64,000 nucleotides of DNA from Natronobacillus azotifigens (GCF_026805325.1 NZ_JAPRAT010000007.1:1-64000); one strand, 5' to 3'. Shown: positions 26,814 to 36,817, counted from the first letter of the stretch. The notes: generated by a model not told the origin, from the letters alone. Made by a program: numbers and translations.

Positions 26814-28841
26814 ATGGAAATGAACGAGTATCTAGACGTATTTATCGAAGAAAGTAAAGAACATATTCAATCATTGAATGATCATTTGTTGGAATTAGAA
26901 AAAAACCCTACCAATTTGGACACAGTAAATGAAATTTTCCGCTCTGCTCATACTTTAAAAGGTATGTCAGCAACAATGGGATTTCAGGACCTAGCAGATC
27001 TTACACATAAGATGGAGAATGTATTGGACGCAGTTAGAAATAATAAATTATCGATTGACTCTAACATTCTTGATGTAGTATTTAATGCAGTAGATGAATT
27101 GGAATCAATGGTATTTGATATTATTGGTGGTGGAGAAGGAAAGAAAGATGTATCTGTACTTGTCAATCAACTTCAAGCAATTGAAAAAGGTGAGTCTATC
27201 AACTTAGAAAACAAAGATGCAAACAATCAGGAATCCAAAACTTCAACGAGTCTTCAGATTGGTAATTTAGATCAGTTTGAGACAGCTGTTCTACAACAAT
27301 CTGCTGAAAAAGGATTCTTTAATTATCAACTTACTGTAACCTTACAGAAAACATGCTTATTAAAAGCTGCCCGTGTCTACATGATTTTTGAAATATTAGA
27401 GCAGATCGGTGAAGTTATTAAATCCGAACCAACTGTTTCCGAGCTAGAAGATGAAAATTTTGAGTTTGACTTTACCGTCATCCTTGTCACCAAAGATTCA
27501 GTAGATGAAGTTAAGCAGAAAGTTTTGAAAGTTTCAGAGATTGATACGGTGGAAGTAGAGGAATTTTCATTGGACAATCTCCATAATAGTGAAACAGCTC
27601 TTGTGGAAGCAGAAACAGAGCTACAAAATAACGTAACACCAAACAATACAACGAGTAAAAAAGAAGTAAAAGATTCAGTTAAAGAACAGGTAACGAGTAA
27701 AACGATTCGAGTAAACATTGAGCGTCTTGATGCTTTGATGAATCTTTTTGAAGAACTAGTTATTGATCGTGGTCGGTTAGAACAAATCTCAGGAACGCTT
27801 CGTAATAATGAATTGCAAGAAACAGTAGAGAGAATGTCTCGTATATCTGGAGATCTACAAAATATTATTTTGAATATGAGAATGGTACCAATTGACCAAG
27901 TATTTAATCGATTCCCTAGAATGGTACGTCAATTGGCGAAAGATTTAGATAAAAAGATTGATTTGCAAATTTTTGGAGCTGATACTGAATTAGATCGAAC
28001 TGTTATTGATGAAATTGGAGATCCTCTTGTTCATTTAATTCGAAATGCATTGGATCATGGTATTGAAACACCTGCTATTCGGAAAGAAAAAGGGAAACCT
28101 GAAGAAGGCGTTCTTAAGCTGAATGCATATCACAGTGGTAACCATGTCTTCATTGAAATTTCTGACGATGGAGCGGGTATTAATCGAGAAAAAGTTATTA
28201 ACAAAGCAGTGTCAAATGGTGTAATTACTTTAGATGAGGCTAATACATTAACGGATAGTCAAGTCTATCAACTGATTATGGAAAGTGGTTTCTCAACCGC
28301 TGACCAAATTTCAGATATCTCCGGTCGTGGAGTTGGGTTAGATGTTGTGCGTAATACCATCGAATCTTTAGGTGGTAATATTATGATTGATTCTAATAAT
28401 GGACAAGGTTCTGTATTCTCTATTCAGCTACCATTAACGCTATCCATTATCTCTGTTATGCTTGTTGAAGTACAAGAAGAAAAATTTGCAATACCATTAT
28501 CCTCTATAATTGAAACATCGATTGTAAATAAGAAAGATATCATGCAAGCCCATAACAAGCAAGTGATTGATTTTCGTGGGAAGGTTGTACCTTTAATCTC
28601 AGTTAAAGAGGTATTCAATGTCCCGGGTGAATTAACGGATGAAGAGTACTTTTCTACTGTAATTATTCGTCAAGGAGATAAAATGGCAGGATTAATTGTA
28701 GATACTTTTATCGGTCAGCAAGAAGTTGTTTTAAAATCATTAGGTAATTATTTAACAGATGTATTTGCTATTTCTGGTGCAACAATTCTTGGTGATGGCC
28801 AAGTTGCACTTATTGTAGATACCAATGCTTTGATTAAATAA
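26814..28841 (+). CDS. cheA: Chemotaxis histidine kinase CheA
   Basis: CheA phosphorylates CheY and CheB in response to receptor signals. Domains in order: P1/Hpt with His46 in SAHTLKGMS, P2 (CheY/CheB binding), P3 dimerisation, P4 kinase with DPLVHLIRNALDHG (N box) and GRGVGLDVVRN (G box), and a C-terminal CheW-like P5. ATG 26814 gives MEMNEYLDVF as in B. subtilis; AGAGGTGA (26801-26808) lies 5 bases upstream. The GTG at 26805 is inside that Shine-Dalgarno. The product is 675 aa. Confidence 0.98.
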   Translation: MEMNEYLDVFIEESKEHIQSLNDHLLELEKNPTNLDTVNEIFRSAHTLKGMSATMGFQDLADLTHKMENVLDAVRNNKLSIDSNILDVVFNAVDELESMVFDIIGGGEGKKDVSVLVNQLQAIEKGESINLENKDANNQESKTSTSLQIGNLDQFETAVLQQSAEKGFFNYQLTVTLQKTCLLKAARVYMIFEILEQIGEVIKSEPTVSELEDENFEFDFTVILVTKDSVDEVKQKVLKVSEIDTVEVEEFSLDNLHNSETALVEAETELQNNVTPNNTTSKKEVKDSVKEQVTSKTIRVNIERLDALMNLFEELVIDRGRLEQISGTLRNNELQETVERMSRISGDLQNIILNMRMVPIDQVFNRFPRMVRQLAKDLDKKIDLQIFGADTELDRTVIDEIGDPLVHLIRNALDHGIETPAIRKEKGKPEEGVLKLNAYHSGNHVFIEISDDGAGINREKVINKAVSNGVITLDEANTLTDSQVYQLIMESGFSTADQISDISGRGVGLDVVRNTIESLGGNIMIDSNNGQGSVFSIQLPLTLSIISVMLVEVQEEKFAIPLSSIIETSIVNKKDIMQAHNKQVIDFRGKVVPLISVKEVFNVPGELTDEEYFSTVIIRQGDKMAGLIVDTFIGQQEVVLKSLGNYLTDVFAISGATILGDGQVALIVDTNALIK

Positions 28842-28853
28842 GAAGGGGGAAAC

Positions 28854-29318
28854 ATGATGTCTGAAGAATCAAAACAGTTTTTAAAATCAATTGTTTTTCA
28901 ATTGAACAAAGAAGAATACGCAATGCCAGTCGATCTTGTTGGCTCAATCGAAAGAATGATGCACATTACTCGCGTACCCGGAACACCTAATTTCGTAAAA
29001 GGAGTTTTGAACCTTCGTGGTGTAGTAACACCGATTATTGATCTTCGTTCGCGCTTTGGTTTTGATGATTTATCGTACACAGAAAGTACACGTATGATTA
29101 TTATCCACCCAAATAATATGGAGGTTGGGCTTATCGTCGATGCAGCTTATGACGTTATTGATATTCCAAATGAGAAAATTGAACCAGCTCCAGAAGTAGT
29201 AGGTACTGAGCGGATTGAATACATCGATGGAGTTGCAAAACTAGAAGATCGTTTACTCATATTATTAAATATAGATAAAGTTTTATCTCATGAATCAATC
29301 AAAAGTTTAGCTAAATAA
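28854..29318 (+). CDS. cheW: Chemotaxis coupling protein CheW
   Basis: CheW links receptors to CheA. The CheW fold is evident: VFQLNKEEYAMPVDLVGSIE near the start, NLRGVVTPIIDLRSRFG in the middle and DRLLILLNIDKVL at the end. The length of 154 aa matches B. subtilis. GAAGGGGGAAAC precedes two adjacent ATG codons at 28854. Confidence 0.97.
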   Translation: MMSEESKQFLKSIVFQLNKEEYAMPVDLVGSIERMMHITRVPGTPNFVKGVLNLRGVVTPIIDLRSRFGFDDLSYTESTRMIIIHPNNMEVGLIVDAAYDVIDIPNEKIEPAPEVVGTERIEYIDGVAKLEDRLLILLNIDKVLSHESIKSLAK

Positions 29319-29349
29319 TAGTTATATAAAAAGGTTAGTAGGTGTACAA

Positions 29350-29988
29350 ATGTCTTCATTTATTGAATCATTAACAGAATACCAATTAGATACCCTAAAA
29401 GAAATCGGAAATATTGGTTCGGGTAATGCCGCTACATCACTATCTATGTTATTAAATCACAAGGTCGATATGAATGTACCTGCTGTTCGAGTAGTAGGTT
29501 TTGATCAAATGATGGATTTAGTTGGTGGTGCTGATAAATTAATTGTTGCTGTTTTTTTGCGAATTGAAGGAGAAGCTCCTGGGAACATGTTTTTTGTCTT
29601 ATCGCCAGGTGAAGCCGAAACTTTTGTGAAGGAAATGACAGGTATTGAGTCATTTTCTGTTGAACAACCACCTTTAGATGAGATGGCGTTATCTGCATTA
29701 CAAGAGTTAGGTAATATACTAGCCGGAGCTTATTTGTCAGCATTGTCAGATTTTATTCAAGTATTGTTACAACCCTCTGTACCACTGTTAACAATAGATA
29801 TGGCTGGTGCAATATTGGCAGAAGGTTTAATGGAACTTTCTCAAGTTAGCGATTATGCGATTATTATTGATACAATTATAGATGATCATGAGAATGATCG
29901 CGAACCAATTACAGGTCATTTCTTTTTACTACCAGATCCGGATTCATTCCCTAAGATATTTGATCGATTAGGTGTATCAGAACAGTGA
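29350..29988 (+). CDS. cheC: CheY-P phosphatase CheC
   Basis: CheC dephosphorylates CheY-P and binds CheD in the adaptation system of B. subtilis. Both active-site helices are present: [19 protein letters not shown] and [18 protein letters not shown]. The length is 212 aa. The Shine-Dalgarno is modest (AGTAGGTG). The stop overlaps the GTG start of cheD by 4 bases. Confidence 0.96.
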   Translation: MSSFIESLTEYQLDTLKEIGNIGSGNAATSLSMLLNHKVDMNVPAVRVVGFDQMMDLVGGADKLIVAVFLRIEGEAPGNMFFVLSPGEAETFVKEMTGIESFSVEQPPLDEMALSALQELGNILAGAYLSALSDFIQVLLQPSVPLLTIDMAGAILAEGLMELSQVSDYAIIIDTIIDDHENDREPITGHFFLLPDPDSFPKIFDRLGVSEQ

Positions 29989-30485
29989 CAATTCAAACGA
30001 ACGAGATAATTAAAGTAGGCATAGCTGATTTAAAGTTCGCAAAATCTCCGGATGTTTTGCGAACATCAGGCCTAGGTTCTTGTGTTGGTGTTGTTGTCTA
30101 TGATTCATCTTTAAATATTGCTGGTATGTCACATGTTATGCTTCCTGATTCTTCTTTATCTAAACGAAGCGATTTAAATGAGTTAAAGTATGCAGATACA
30201 GCTATACCGTTTCTAGTCAACCAATTACTTCGCGATGGTGCAAGGAAATTCGCCTTAAAAGCGAAGATTGCTGGAGGTGCCCAAATGTTCTCATTCAGCT
30301 CCTCTAATGACATGTTACGTGTTGGTGCAAGGAATGTAGAGGCGGTAAAGCAAATATTAACGGAGTATCGAATTCCTATTATAGCGGAAGATGTTCATGG
30401 TAATAGTGGGAGAACGATTGAATTTAACCTAGAGACGAATATGTTAAAAATCCGTACAGTAAGTCAAGGTGAGACAGAAATATAA
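29985..30485 (+). CDS. cheD: Chemoreceptor glutamine deamidase CheD
   Basis: CheD deamidates receptor glutamines and is regulated by CheC. The catalytic motif is visible: [14 protein letters not shown] (Cys) with SHVMLPD (His). [12 protein letters not shown] is also typical. The length is 166 aa. GTG 29985 overlaps the cheC stop in the arrangement GTGA. Confidence 0.96.
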   Translation: MTIQTNEIIKVGIADLKFAKSPDVLRTSGLGSCVGVVVYDSSLNIAGMSHVMLPDSSLSKRSDLNELKYADTAIPFLVNQLLRDGARKFALKAKIAGGAQMFSFSSSNDMLRVGARNVEAVKQILTEYRIPIIAEDVHGNSGRTIEFNLETNMLKIRTVSQGETEI

Positions 30486-30514
30486 AAGGATTGCGAGGCG
30501 GTAGGGTGACTGAT

Positions 30515-31261
30515 GTGAAGATATCTACAGAAGATTTATGGAACAATTGGATCAAAAGAAGAGATAAACATTCGGCCAATCTACTCGTTGAGCACTACCT
30601 TTACCTTGTTGATTATCATGTTCAACGAATAGCAGTTCACTTACCCAAGAGTGTATTAAAAGATGATATTCGAAGCTTAGGAATATATGGGCTATATGAT
30701 GCGTTACAAAAATTTGATCCTTCTCGTGATCTTAAATTTGACACGTATGCTTCGTTTCGTATACGAGGTGCAATTATTGATGGTCTCCGAAAAGAAGACT
30801 GGCTTCCAAGGTCCACAAGAGAAAAAGCAAAGAAAATTGAACAAGCAACCCAAGTATTAGAGCAAGAACTCTATCGACAACCTACCGTCAAGGAAATTGC
30901 TAACCATTTAAGTATGAATGTCAACGAAGTAGAGACTATCTCAAAGGATTCTTTATTCGCTAATTTATTATCCATTGAAGAAAAATCAAGTGATTCAGAT
31001 GATTTGAAAGAAGGTATCGGTTATAACCTTCCAGATAAAAAACAACTAACACCAGAAGACAATCTATTGCAACAGGAGAAATATCAAGACTTATCATGTT
31101 CAATTCGTGAATTAAATAAAAATGAACAATTAGTAATTAGTTTGTTTTATCAAGATGAACTCACCTTCACTGAAATTGGACATGTTTTATCCTTAACCAC
31201 ATCACGAATCTCACAAATTCATAAGCAGGCTATTTTTAAATTAAAGCAGGCTTTATCATAA
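30515..31261 (+). CDS. sigD: Flagellar sigma factor SigD (sigma-28)
   Basis: SigD directs late flagellar, chemotaxis and autolysin transcription and is held by FlgM. Regions 2 and 4 are clear: DLKFDTYASFRIRGAIIDGL RKEDWLPR (region 2) and FTEIGHVLSLTTSRISQIH (region 4 helix-turn-helix). GTG 30515 is preferred because AGGGTGA (30503-30509) lies 5 bases upstream. GTG 30506 and TTG 30491 are in frame but less convincing. This gives about 248 aa. It is near the end of fla/che, so its expression depends on long transcripts, as in B. subtilis. Confidence 0.96.
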   Translation: MKISTEDLWNNWIKRRDKHSANLLVEHYLYLVDYHVQRIAVHLPKSVLKDDIRSLGIYGLYDALQKFDPSRDLKFDTYASFRIRGAIIDGLRKEDWLPRSTREKAKKIEQATQVLEQELYRQPTVKEIANHLSMNVNEVETISKDSLFANLLSIEEKSSDSDDLKEGIGYNLPDKKQLTPEDNLLQQEKYQDLSCSIRELNKNEQLVISLFYQDELTFTEIGHVLSLTTSRISQIHKQAIFKLKQALS

Positions 31262-31282
31262 TAATGTAAAGGAGCGTTCGGC

Positions 31283-32653
31283 ATGGAATCTTTACAAGAA
31301 TATTTTGATTTAAGTATTAGCAAAGATAAAATGTCTGCTTCCCTTGACGTAAAACAAGAATACCAACCGGATGAATTGACTGCAGAAATGCTACTAAATT
31401 GGTTAAAAGAGAATAATGTCCAATTTGGTTTCGATCATACCGTGATTGATCATGTTGTGAGTGAGTATAACCTTGGTATTTACCCCGTTGAGGTAGCAAA
31501 AGGCATAGAACCAGTGCATGGAGAAGATGGACAAATTGAATTTTTGTGTGAACGTACTGATGCTTTAGATTTAGATGAAAAAAGGAATTTTCGTGATATA
31601 AAAAAGATTCCATCATTGAAAGAAGACGAAAAAATCGCAAGGATCATTGAACCAACAAAAGGAAAGCCAGGTCGAAATATTTTAGACAAAGCTCTCCCAG
31701 CAAAAAACGGAAAACCATTATTAATACGTGCAGGAAAAAATGTCCGCTATGATGAAAATACCAATATGTTTCACGCTACAGCTGTAGGTCAATTAAGTGT
31801 CGGCCCAAAAGTTATCAATGTTTTTGATACTCATGAGGTATCAGGGGATCTATCAATGAAAACAGGGAATGTTAAGTTTGTTGGTTCTGTTATTATACGA
31901 GGTAATGTTCCAGACGGGTATCGTGTAGAAGCTGAAGGTGATGTGCATATTTATGGCTTAGTAGAAGCCGGACACATTGAAGCTGGTGGGAATGTTATCA
32001 TTTCTGAGGGGATTGCTGGTTTGAAAAAAGGAACAATCAAATCTGGTGGCGACATTACCATTAATTATATAAATCAAGCCAATGTACAAGCAGGGAAAAA
32101 TATTGTCGTGCAAAACTCTATTATGCACAGTACTTGCGTAGCTAAGGAACATATCTATTGTAAATCCGGTAATATTGTTGGTGGTTCTTGCTCTGCTGGA
32201 ATGACAATTGAAGCCAAGGATATTGGAAACAAGATGGATACGAAAACAGAAATAGCGATTGGGATTAATCAAGAACAATTTCAGTTAGAAAATCAACTGA
32301 ATCTCGCTAAAAAAACATTAGAAAACGACTTAGAAAAATTAAATAAACTGGGGAATGGTCTCGAAAAGAAAGCGCAATCAAGTAACGGTCTCTCCTCAAA
32401 AGAAAGAATTTTATTATTAAAACAACGAAATTCTGTTCAATTGACAGAGGCGAAACTGGAAAAGGTTGAGCAACAAATAGCTTCTTTGCATGTTGAAATA
32501 GGGGAAGAAGATAAAGCTAGACTGATGGTTAAAGGAACATTGTATCCAAATGTTGATTTGTGCTTTGGCAAGTATCAGAAGACAACATTGAACGTTCAGA
32601 AATTCACTCAAGTGTATATCGAAGATGGGGAGATCACTTCTCAACCTCTTTAA
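31283..32653 (+). CDS. FapA/DUF342 family protein
   Basis: This 456-aa protein has the Flagellar Assembly Protein A (DUF342) layout. After the N-terminal domain with RIIEPTKGKPGRNILDKALP come right-handed beta-helix repeats (GNVPDGYRVEAEGDVHIYG, VEAGHIEAGGNVIISEGIAG), then a coiled-coil near 330-400 and a short C-terminal strand domain. It lies 21 bases after sigD, inside the motility operon. B. subtilis has no equivalent between sigD and swrB. Function is not established; a flagellar or polar-assembly role is inferred from the family name and location. Confidence 0.85.
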   Translation: MESLQEYFDLSISKDKMSASLDVKQEYQPDELTAEMLLNWLKENNVQFGFDHTVIDHVVSEYNLGIYPVEVAKGIEPVHGEDGQIEFLCERTDALDLDEKRNFRDIKKIPSLKEDEKIARIIEPTKGKPGRNILDKALPAKNGKPLLIRAGKNVRYDENTNMFHATAVGQLSVGPKVINVFDTHEVSGDLSMKTGNVKFVGSVIIRGNVPDGYRVEAEGDVHIYGLVEAGHIEAGGNVIISEGIAGLKKGTIKSGGDITINYINQANVQAGKNIVVQNSIMHSTCVAKEHIYCKSGNIVGGSCSAGMTIEAKDIGNKMDTKTEIAIGINQEQFQLENQLNLAKKTLENDLEKLNKLGNGLEKKAQSSNGLSSKERILLLKQRNSVQLTEAKLEKVEQQIASLHVEIGEEDKARLMVKGTLYPNVDLCFGKYQKTTLNVQKFTQVYIEDGEITSQPL

Positions 32654-32674
32654 TTTACTGAAGGAGCGATTTTA

Positions 32675-32971
32675 ATGAGTTGGAAAGCGGTAGAAATGCA
32701 AGTAGCATTACCACGTACTCATGATGCAGGTCGAATCCAAGAGCAAATTCAACAAAGAGGCCAGTTTATGCAGGATGTTATTACTGCTGATCACTTGCAA
32801 AAAGAAGAATTGAAACGAAAAACCGTGAATGAACTGCATCAAAAAGTAAAGTTATCCAATCAAAAACAATCTAAGAATTTACATAATAAAAATAGCAAAG
32901 AAAAAAACAACCAGAAAAATCAGGAGATAGATCACCCTTTTTTAGGGAATAACATAGATATTAACGGTTAA
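32675..32971 (+). CDS. Conserved small helical protein of unknown function
   Basis: This 98-aa protein starts MSWKAVEMQVALPRTHDAG, a segment I recall from unnamed proteins in other Bacillaceae motility operons. The rest is charged and helical (ELKRKTVNELHQKVKLS), then a low-complexity Lys/Asn/Gln tail. There is no membrane helix or signal peptide. A GAAGGAGCG Shine-Dalgarno precedes the ATG, and it sits between the FapA-like gene and swrB. I do not assign a function. Confidence 0.75.
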   Translation: MSWKAVEMQVALPRTHDAGRIQEQIQQRGQFMQDVITADHLQKEELKRKTVNELHQKVKLSNQKQSKNLHNKNSKEKNNQKNQEIDHPFLGNNIDING

Positions 32972-32981
32972 GAGGGATCAA

Positions 32982-33464
32982 ATGGAATATTTTTTACTGT
33001 TGATTAGTTTCATTATTCATATCATTACACTGGTAATCATTCGGCAACTAAAAGTGAAATTAGCTGAACCTGCTGTAATTCGGGACGAAATAAATCAAGA
33101 GAAAAAAGAAATAGAAGAACTTCTTGCAGTATATTTATTGGAAATTCGAGAAGAAAATGAAAAAGTAATTTCTGCTCTAGATGACTCAAGGTATTCACGC
33201 GAACCAGACAAACAAAAGGCAGATGAGGTTCAGGATAATAATGTTACGTCTCAGAATCCTGTAAATGATTTAAAACAGGAAGAGTATAAAAGCTATCAAC
33301 CTCCAATGGAAAATGAGCAACCAGATGTTATGGAGCAATCTTTTGCTGCGCAAGTTCTATCTTTATATAATAAAGGCGAAACGATAGAAACCATTGCCCG
33401 TAAAATGGACAAAGGAAAAACAGAGATCGAATTAATAGTGAAATTTCAACAAAAAAACAGGTAA
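32982..33464 (+). CDS. swrB: SwrB-like (YlxL) swarming motility protein
   Basis: An N-terminal membrane helix (about residues 3-22) is followed by a coiled-coil (30-70), an acidic variable region and a C-terminal helical motif (FAAQVLSLYNKGETIETIARK MDKGKTEIELIVKF). This matches SwrB/YlxL (DUF6115-type), which follows sigD in B. subtilis and promotes hook-basal body completion by controlling export. The length of 160 aa compares with about 167. It is the last gene of the fla/che operon; no terminator is seen after it. Confidence 0.82.
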   Translation: MEYFLLLISFIIHIITLVIIRQLKVKLAEPAVIRDEINQEKKEIEELLAVYLLEIREENEKVISALDDSRYSREPDKQKADEVQDNNVTSQNPVNDLKQEEYKSYQPPMENEQPDVMEQSFAAQVLSLYNKGETIETIARKMDKGKTEIELIVKFQQKNR

Positions 33465-33470
33465 AATTAC

Positions 33471-33499
33471 TTGCCTGGATATATTCAATATGGTATAGT
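33471..33499 (+). promoter_or_regulatory. Sigma-A promoter for rpsB
   Basis: TTGCCT (33471-33476) and TATAGT (33494-33499) are separated by 17 bases. Transcription would start near 33506, leaving a leader of about 118 nt before rpsB. The leader contains CTAATA and TATTAG that can pair around a T-rich loop near 33548-33564. S2 often regulates its own gene, but I cannot show a binding site here. Confidence 0.6.
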
Positions 33500-33624
33500 T
33501 ACTTTTGGTGTTAATTACACACGCTTATGGATGATAAGATTGGTGCTAATATTTTTTATTAGTATTCTTATAAAGATGATATAAGCGGAGGCAAAAAACC
33601 AATTTATTAGGAGGAAACAAAAGC

Positions 33625-34365
33625 ATGGCAGTTATTTCAATGAAACAACTACTCGAAGCTGGTGTACATTTCGGACACCAAACACGTCGTTGGAATCCAA
33701 AAATGAAAAAATACATTTTCACGGAAAGAAACGGCATTTATATTATTGATTTACAAAAGACAGTGAAAAAGGTTGATGAAGCTTATAACTTCATTAAAGA
33801 AGTAGCTGAAAACGGTGGAACAGTTCTTTTTGTTGGTACAAAAAAACAAGCTCAAGAATCTGTTAAAGAAGAAGCGATCCGTTCTGGACAGTATTACATT
33901 AATCAACGTTGGTTAGGTGGTACATTAACAAACTTTGGTACGATTCGCAAACGTATTAATCGTTTAAAAGACATCGAACGCATGGAAGAAGATGGCACTT
34001 TCGAAGTGCTACCGAAAAAAGAAGTTGTTGGATTATTAAAGGAAAAAGACCGTCTTGTTAAATTCCTAGGTGGAATTAAAGAGATGAAAAAAGTTCCTGA
34101 TGCATTATTCATCATTGATCCAAGAAAAGAACGTATTGCAGTTGCAGAAGCTCACAAATTAAACATTCCTATCGTAGGAATTGTTGATACAAACTGTGAT
34201 CCTGATGAAATTGATTATGTTATTCCTGCAAACGATGATGCTATCCGTGCTGTGAAATTGTTAACTTCAAAAATGGCAGACGCTATTTTAGAAGTTAAAC
34301 AAGGCGAAGAAACGGAAGAAGTAGAAGTTGAAGCTCCAGCAGAAGAAGTAGCTACTGAGCAATAA
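33625..34365 (+). CDS. rpsB: 30S ribosomal protein S2
   Basis: S2 is a late-assembling protein of the small subunit that also contacts S1 in other bacteria. The family signature [20 protein letters not shown] is at the N-terminus, with [10 protein letters not shown] and [13 protein letters not shown] further in. The length is 246 aa with an acidic C-terminal tail ([14 protein letters not shown]). TAGGAGGAAA precedes ATG 33625. Confidence 0.99.
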   Translation: MAVISMKQLLEAGVHFGHQTRRWNPKMKKYIFTERNGIYIIDLQKTVKKVDEAYNFIKEVAENGGTVLFVGTKKQAQESVKEEAIRSGQYYINQRWLGGTLTNFGTIRKRINRLKDIERMEEDGTFEVLPKKEVVGLLKEKDRLVKFLGGIKEMKKVPDALFIIDPRKERIAVAEAHKLNIPIVGIVDTNCDPDEIDYVIPANDDAIRAVKLLTSKMADAILEVKQGEETEEVEVEAPAEEVATEQ

Positions 34366-34382
34366 TAACAAAGTTTTAGAAG

Positions 34383-34416
34383 GGTGATAAGAGGGGAACC
34401 TTTTATCACCTTTTTT
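34383..34416 (+). terminator. Intrinsic terminator between rpsB and tsf
   Basis: GGTGATAA (34383-34390) pairs with TTATCACC (34403-34410) and six T residues follow. No promoter is obvious between it and tsf, so it probably attenuates rather than ends transcription. Confidence 0.75.
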
Positions 34417-34479
34417 AGAAAGATAATAAATATCAGATTTATAGCTAATAATACAACGACTTACAAGGAGGAATATATA

Positions 34480-35364
34480 ATGGCAGTAACAGCAGCAATG
34501 GTTAAAGAATTACGCGCAAAAACTGGTGCAGGTATGATGGATTGTAAAAAGGCATTAACAGAAACAAATGGTGATATGGAGCAAGCGGTAGATTACTTAC
34601 GTGAAAAAGGAATTTCGAAAGCGGCGAAGAAAGCAGATCGTATCGCAGCTGAGGGTTCTGCATATACAGTAACAGAAGGAAATAAAGCAGTATTGTTAGA
34701 AGTTAACTGTGAAACAGACTTTGTAACAAAAAATGATCAATTCAAAACATTACTAAGTGATTTGGCACAACACCTATTAACTCAAACTCCAGCTAATGTT
34801 GAGGAAGCTTTAGCTCAACCACTTCATGGAGATGGCGAGTCTGTGGAAACACACATTAATAACAATATCGCAAAAATAGGTGAAAAATTGTCTCTTCGTC
34901 GTTTTACGATTGCTGAAAAAACAGATGCAGATGCTTTTGGTGCTTATATTCATATGGGTGGAAATATTGGTGTATTAACTGTAGTGGAAGGAACAACAGA
35001 TGAAGCATTTGCTAAAGATGTAGCGATGCACATTGCAGCTGTTAATCCACGCTACGTATCTCGTGATGCTGTCGATGCGGAAGAAGTGGAAAAAGAACTA
35101 GAAGTATTGAAACAACAAGCACTTAATGAAGGTAAACCTGAAAATATTGTCGAAAAAATGGTAGAAGGTCGTTTAGGTAAGTTCTTTGAAGAAATCTGTT
35201 TATTAGAGCAAGGTTTTGTTAAAGATCCAGACCAAAAAGTTAAGAAGTTAGTAGCAGATAAAGGAGCTACGGTAAAAGGATTTGTACGCTATCAAGTAGG
35301 CGAAGGTCTTGAAAAACGTGAAGATAACTTTGCAGAAGAAGTAATGAATCAAATGAAAAAATAA
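34480..35364 (+). CDS. tsf: Translation elongation factor Ts
   Basis: EF-Ts exchanges GDP for GTP on EF-Tu. The UBA-like N-terminus ([20 protein letters not shown]) and the core motif [14 protein letters not shown] are clear. The length is 294 aa. ATG 34480 is chosen because AAGGAGG (34465-34471) lies 8 bases upstream. The frame remains open further upstream through the preceding terminator, which is not coding. Confidence 0.98.
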   Translation: MAVTAAMVKELRAKTGAGMMDCKKALTETNGDMEQAVDYLREKGISKAAKKADRIAAEGSAYTVTEGNKAVLLEVNCETDFVTKNDQFKTLLSDLAQHLLTQTPANVEEALAQPLHGDGESVETHINNNIAKIGEKLSLRRFTIAEKTDADAFGAYIHMGGNIGVLTVVEGTTDEAFAKDVAMHIAAVNPRYVSRDAVDAEEVEKELEVLKQQALNEGKPENIVEKMVEGRLGKFFEEICLLEQGFVKDPDQKVKKLVADKGATVKGFVRYQVGEGLEKREDNFAEEVMNQMKK

Positions 35365-35401
35365 ACCTGCTTCCCATTGGAACAGCAAGTGAACAACAAT
35401 A

Positions 35402-35424
35402 GGGGACACATGGTGTTCCCTTTT
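35402..35424 (+). terminator. Terminator-like hairpin between tsf and pyrH
   Basis: GGGGACAC (35402-35409) pairs with GTGTTCCC (35413-35420), including one G-T pair, around a 3-base loop, and TTTTGTTT follows. It would partly separate tsf from pyrH, although no strong promoter for pyrH is evident afterwards. Confidence 0.7.
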
Positions 35425-35485
35425 GTTTAGAAACAAAAAAGTCTTGTAAGCAGACGAAACTAAAAAATACATAATGGAGGTTATT

Positions 35486-36211
35486 ATGACTACTGCTCGC
35501 TATCAAAGAATTGTGTTAAAATTAAGTGGAGAAGCATTAAGTGGAGAACAAGGTTATGGAATTGAGCCGAAAGTTATTCAATCCATTGCTAATCAAGTAA
35601 AAGATATTTCTGAACTAGGTGTAGAAATTGCAATCGTTGTAGGCGGAGGTAACATTTGGCGTGGAAAGGTAGGTAGCGAGATGGGAATGGATCGTGCAAA
35701 TGCCGATTACATGGGTATGCTTGCTACAGTTATGAATTCATTAGCATTACAAGATAGTCTAGAGAATTGCGGAATTGAAACCCGTGTTCAAACATCCATT
35801 GAAATGCGCCAAGTTGCAGAGCCTTATATTCGCCGTAAAGCAATTCGCCACCTCCAGAAAAAACGTGTGGTTATTTTTGCAGCCGGAACCGGAAATCCAT
35901 ACTTCTCAACAGATACTACTGCAGCATTGCGAGCAGCAGAAGTGGATGCTGAAGTTATTTTGATGGCGAAAAACAATGTAGATGGTGTTTACACAGCCGA
36001 TCCTAAACTAGACAAAGATGCAGAAAAATATGATGAACTTTCTTATTTACAAATGTTAAACGAGGAACTTGGTGTAATGGATGCTACCGCTTCATCGTTA
36101 TGTATGGATAATGATATACCTTTACTTGTTTTTTCTGTCTCTGAAGAGGGAAATATTAAACGTGCTGTATTAGGTGAAAATATTGGTACAATGATAAGGA
36201 GGAATAATTAA
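35486..36211 (+). CDS. pyrH: UMP kinase
   Basis: PyrH phosphorylates UMP to UDP in pyrimidine nucleotide synthesis; bacterial enzymes belong to the amino acid kinase family. [21 protein letters not shown] and [18 protein letters not shown] are diagnostic. The length is 241 aa. ATG 35486 is chosen because GGAGG (35476-35480) lies 5 bases upstream; the in-frame ATG at 35474 overlaps that Shine-Dalgarno. frr starts at its last base. Confidence 0.98.
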   Translation: MTTARYQRIVLKLSGEALSGEQGYGIEPKVIQSIANQVKDISELGVEIAIVVGGGNIWRGKVGSEMGMDRANADYMGMLATVMNSLALQDSLENCGIETRVQTSIEMRQVAEPYIRRKAIRHLQKKRVVIFAAGTGNPYFSTDTTAALRAAEVDAEVILMAKNNVDGVYTADPKLDKDAEKYDELSYLQMLNEELGVMDATASSLCMDNDIPLLVFSVSEEGNIKRAVLGENIGTMIRRNN

Positions 36212-36768
36212 TGTCACAGTCAGTAATTAAAGATGCCCAAAACAAAATGCAACAAGCGATCCAATCATTCAGTAAACAACTAGCAACTGTCCGAGCGGGG
36301 AGAGCAAATCCAGCATTGCTAAATAGTGTCTTTGTTGATTATTATGGTGCTCCAACCCCATTAAATCAATTAGCTACAATTTCCGTTCCAGAGGCTCGTT
36401 TACTTTTGATCACACCATTTGATAAATCATCCATTGGAGAAATCGAAAAAGCAATCCAGAAGGCAGATCTTGGTTTAGCACCTTCTAGTGATGGGAATGT
36501 AGTTCGAATTTCTATTCCACCATTAACAGAAGAACGCAGAAAAGAGCTTGTAAAAGTGGTAGGCAAGTTTGCCGAAGAAGCTAAAGTGCAAATCCGTAAT
36601 GTTCGTCGCGATGCCAACGATCAACTAAAGAAAGACGAAAAAAATGGTGAACTTACAGAAGACGATCTCCGTGATTTCCAAGACGAGGTTCAAACAGAAA
36701 CCAATAAATTTATTGCAGAAATAGATCAATTATCAAAAGATAAAGAAGCAGAGATCATGGAAGTATAA
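36211..36768 (+). CDS. frr: Ribosome recycling factor
   Basis: RRF, with EF-G, splits post-termination ribosomes. The helical domain carries [12 protein letters not shown] and the C-terminal part [25 protein letters not shown]. The length of 185 aa is normal. It begins on the last base of the pyrH stop codon, so translation is coupled, and a strong terminator follows. Confidence 0.98.
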   Translation: MSQSVIKDAQNKMQQAIQSFSKQLATVRAGRANPALLNSVFVDYYGAPTPLNQLATISVPEARLLLITPFDKSSIGEIEKAIQKADLGLAPSSDGNVVRISIPPLTEERRKELVKVVGKFAEEAKVQIRNVRRDANDQLKKDEKNGELTEDDLRDFQDEVQTETNKFIAEIDQLSKDKEAEIMEV

Positions 36769-36778
36769 TACACAAGTC

Positions 36779-36817
36779 AGTAAAGACCCTCTTACGCTAA
36801 GAGGGTCTTTACTTTTA
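36779..36817 (+). terminator. Strong intrinsic terminator after frr
   Basis: A perfect 16-bp stem pairs 36779-36794 (AGTAAAGACCCTCTTA) with 36798-36813 around CGC, followed by TTTTA. The A-rich 5' side would also allow some termination from the opposite strand. Confidence 0.93.

Noticed and set aside
34384-34479. N-terminal extension of tsf into the rpsB-tsf gap
   Set aside because: The extension would read through a terminator stem; a strong Shine-Dalgarno and the conserved EF-Ts start are at 34480.
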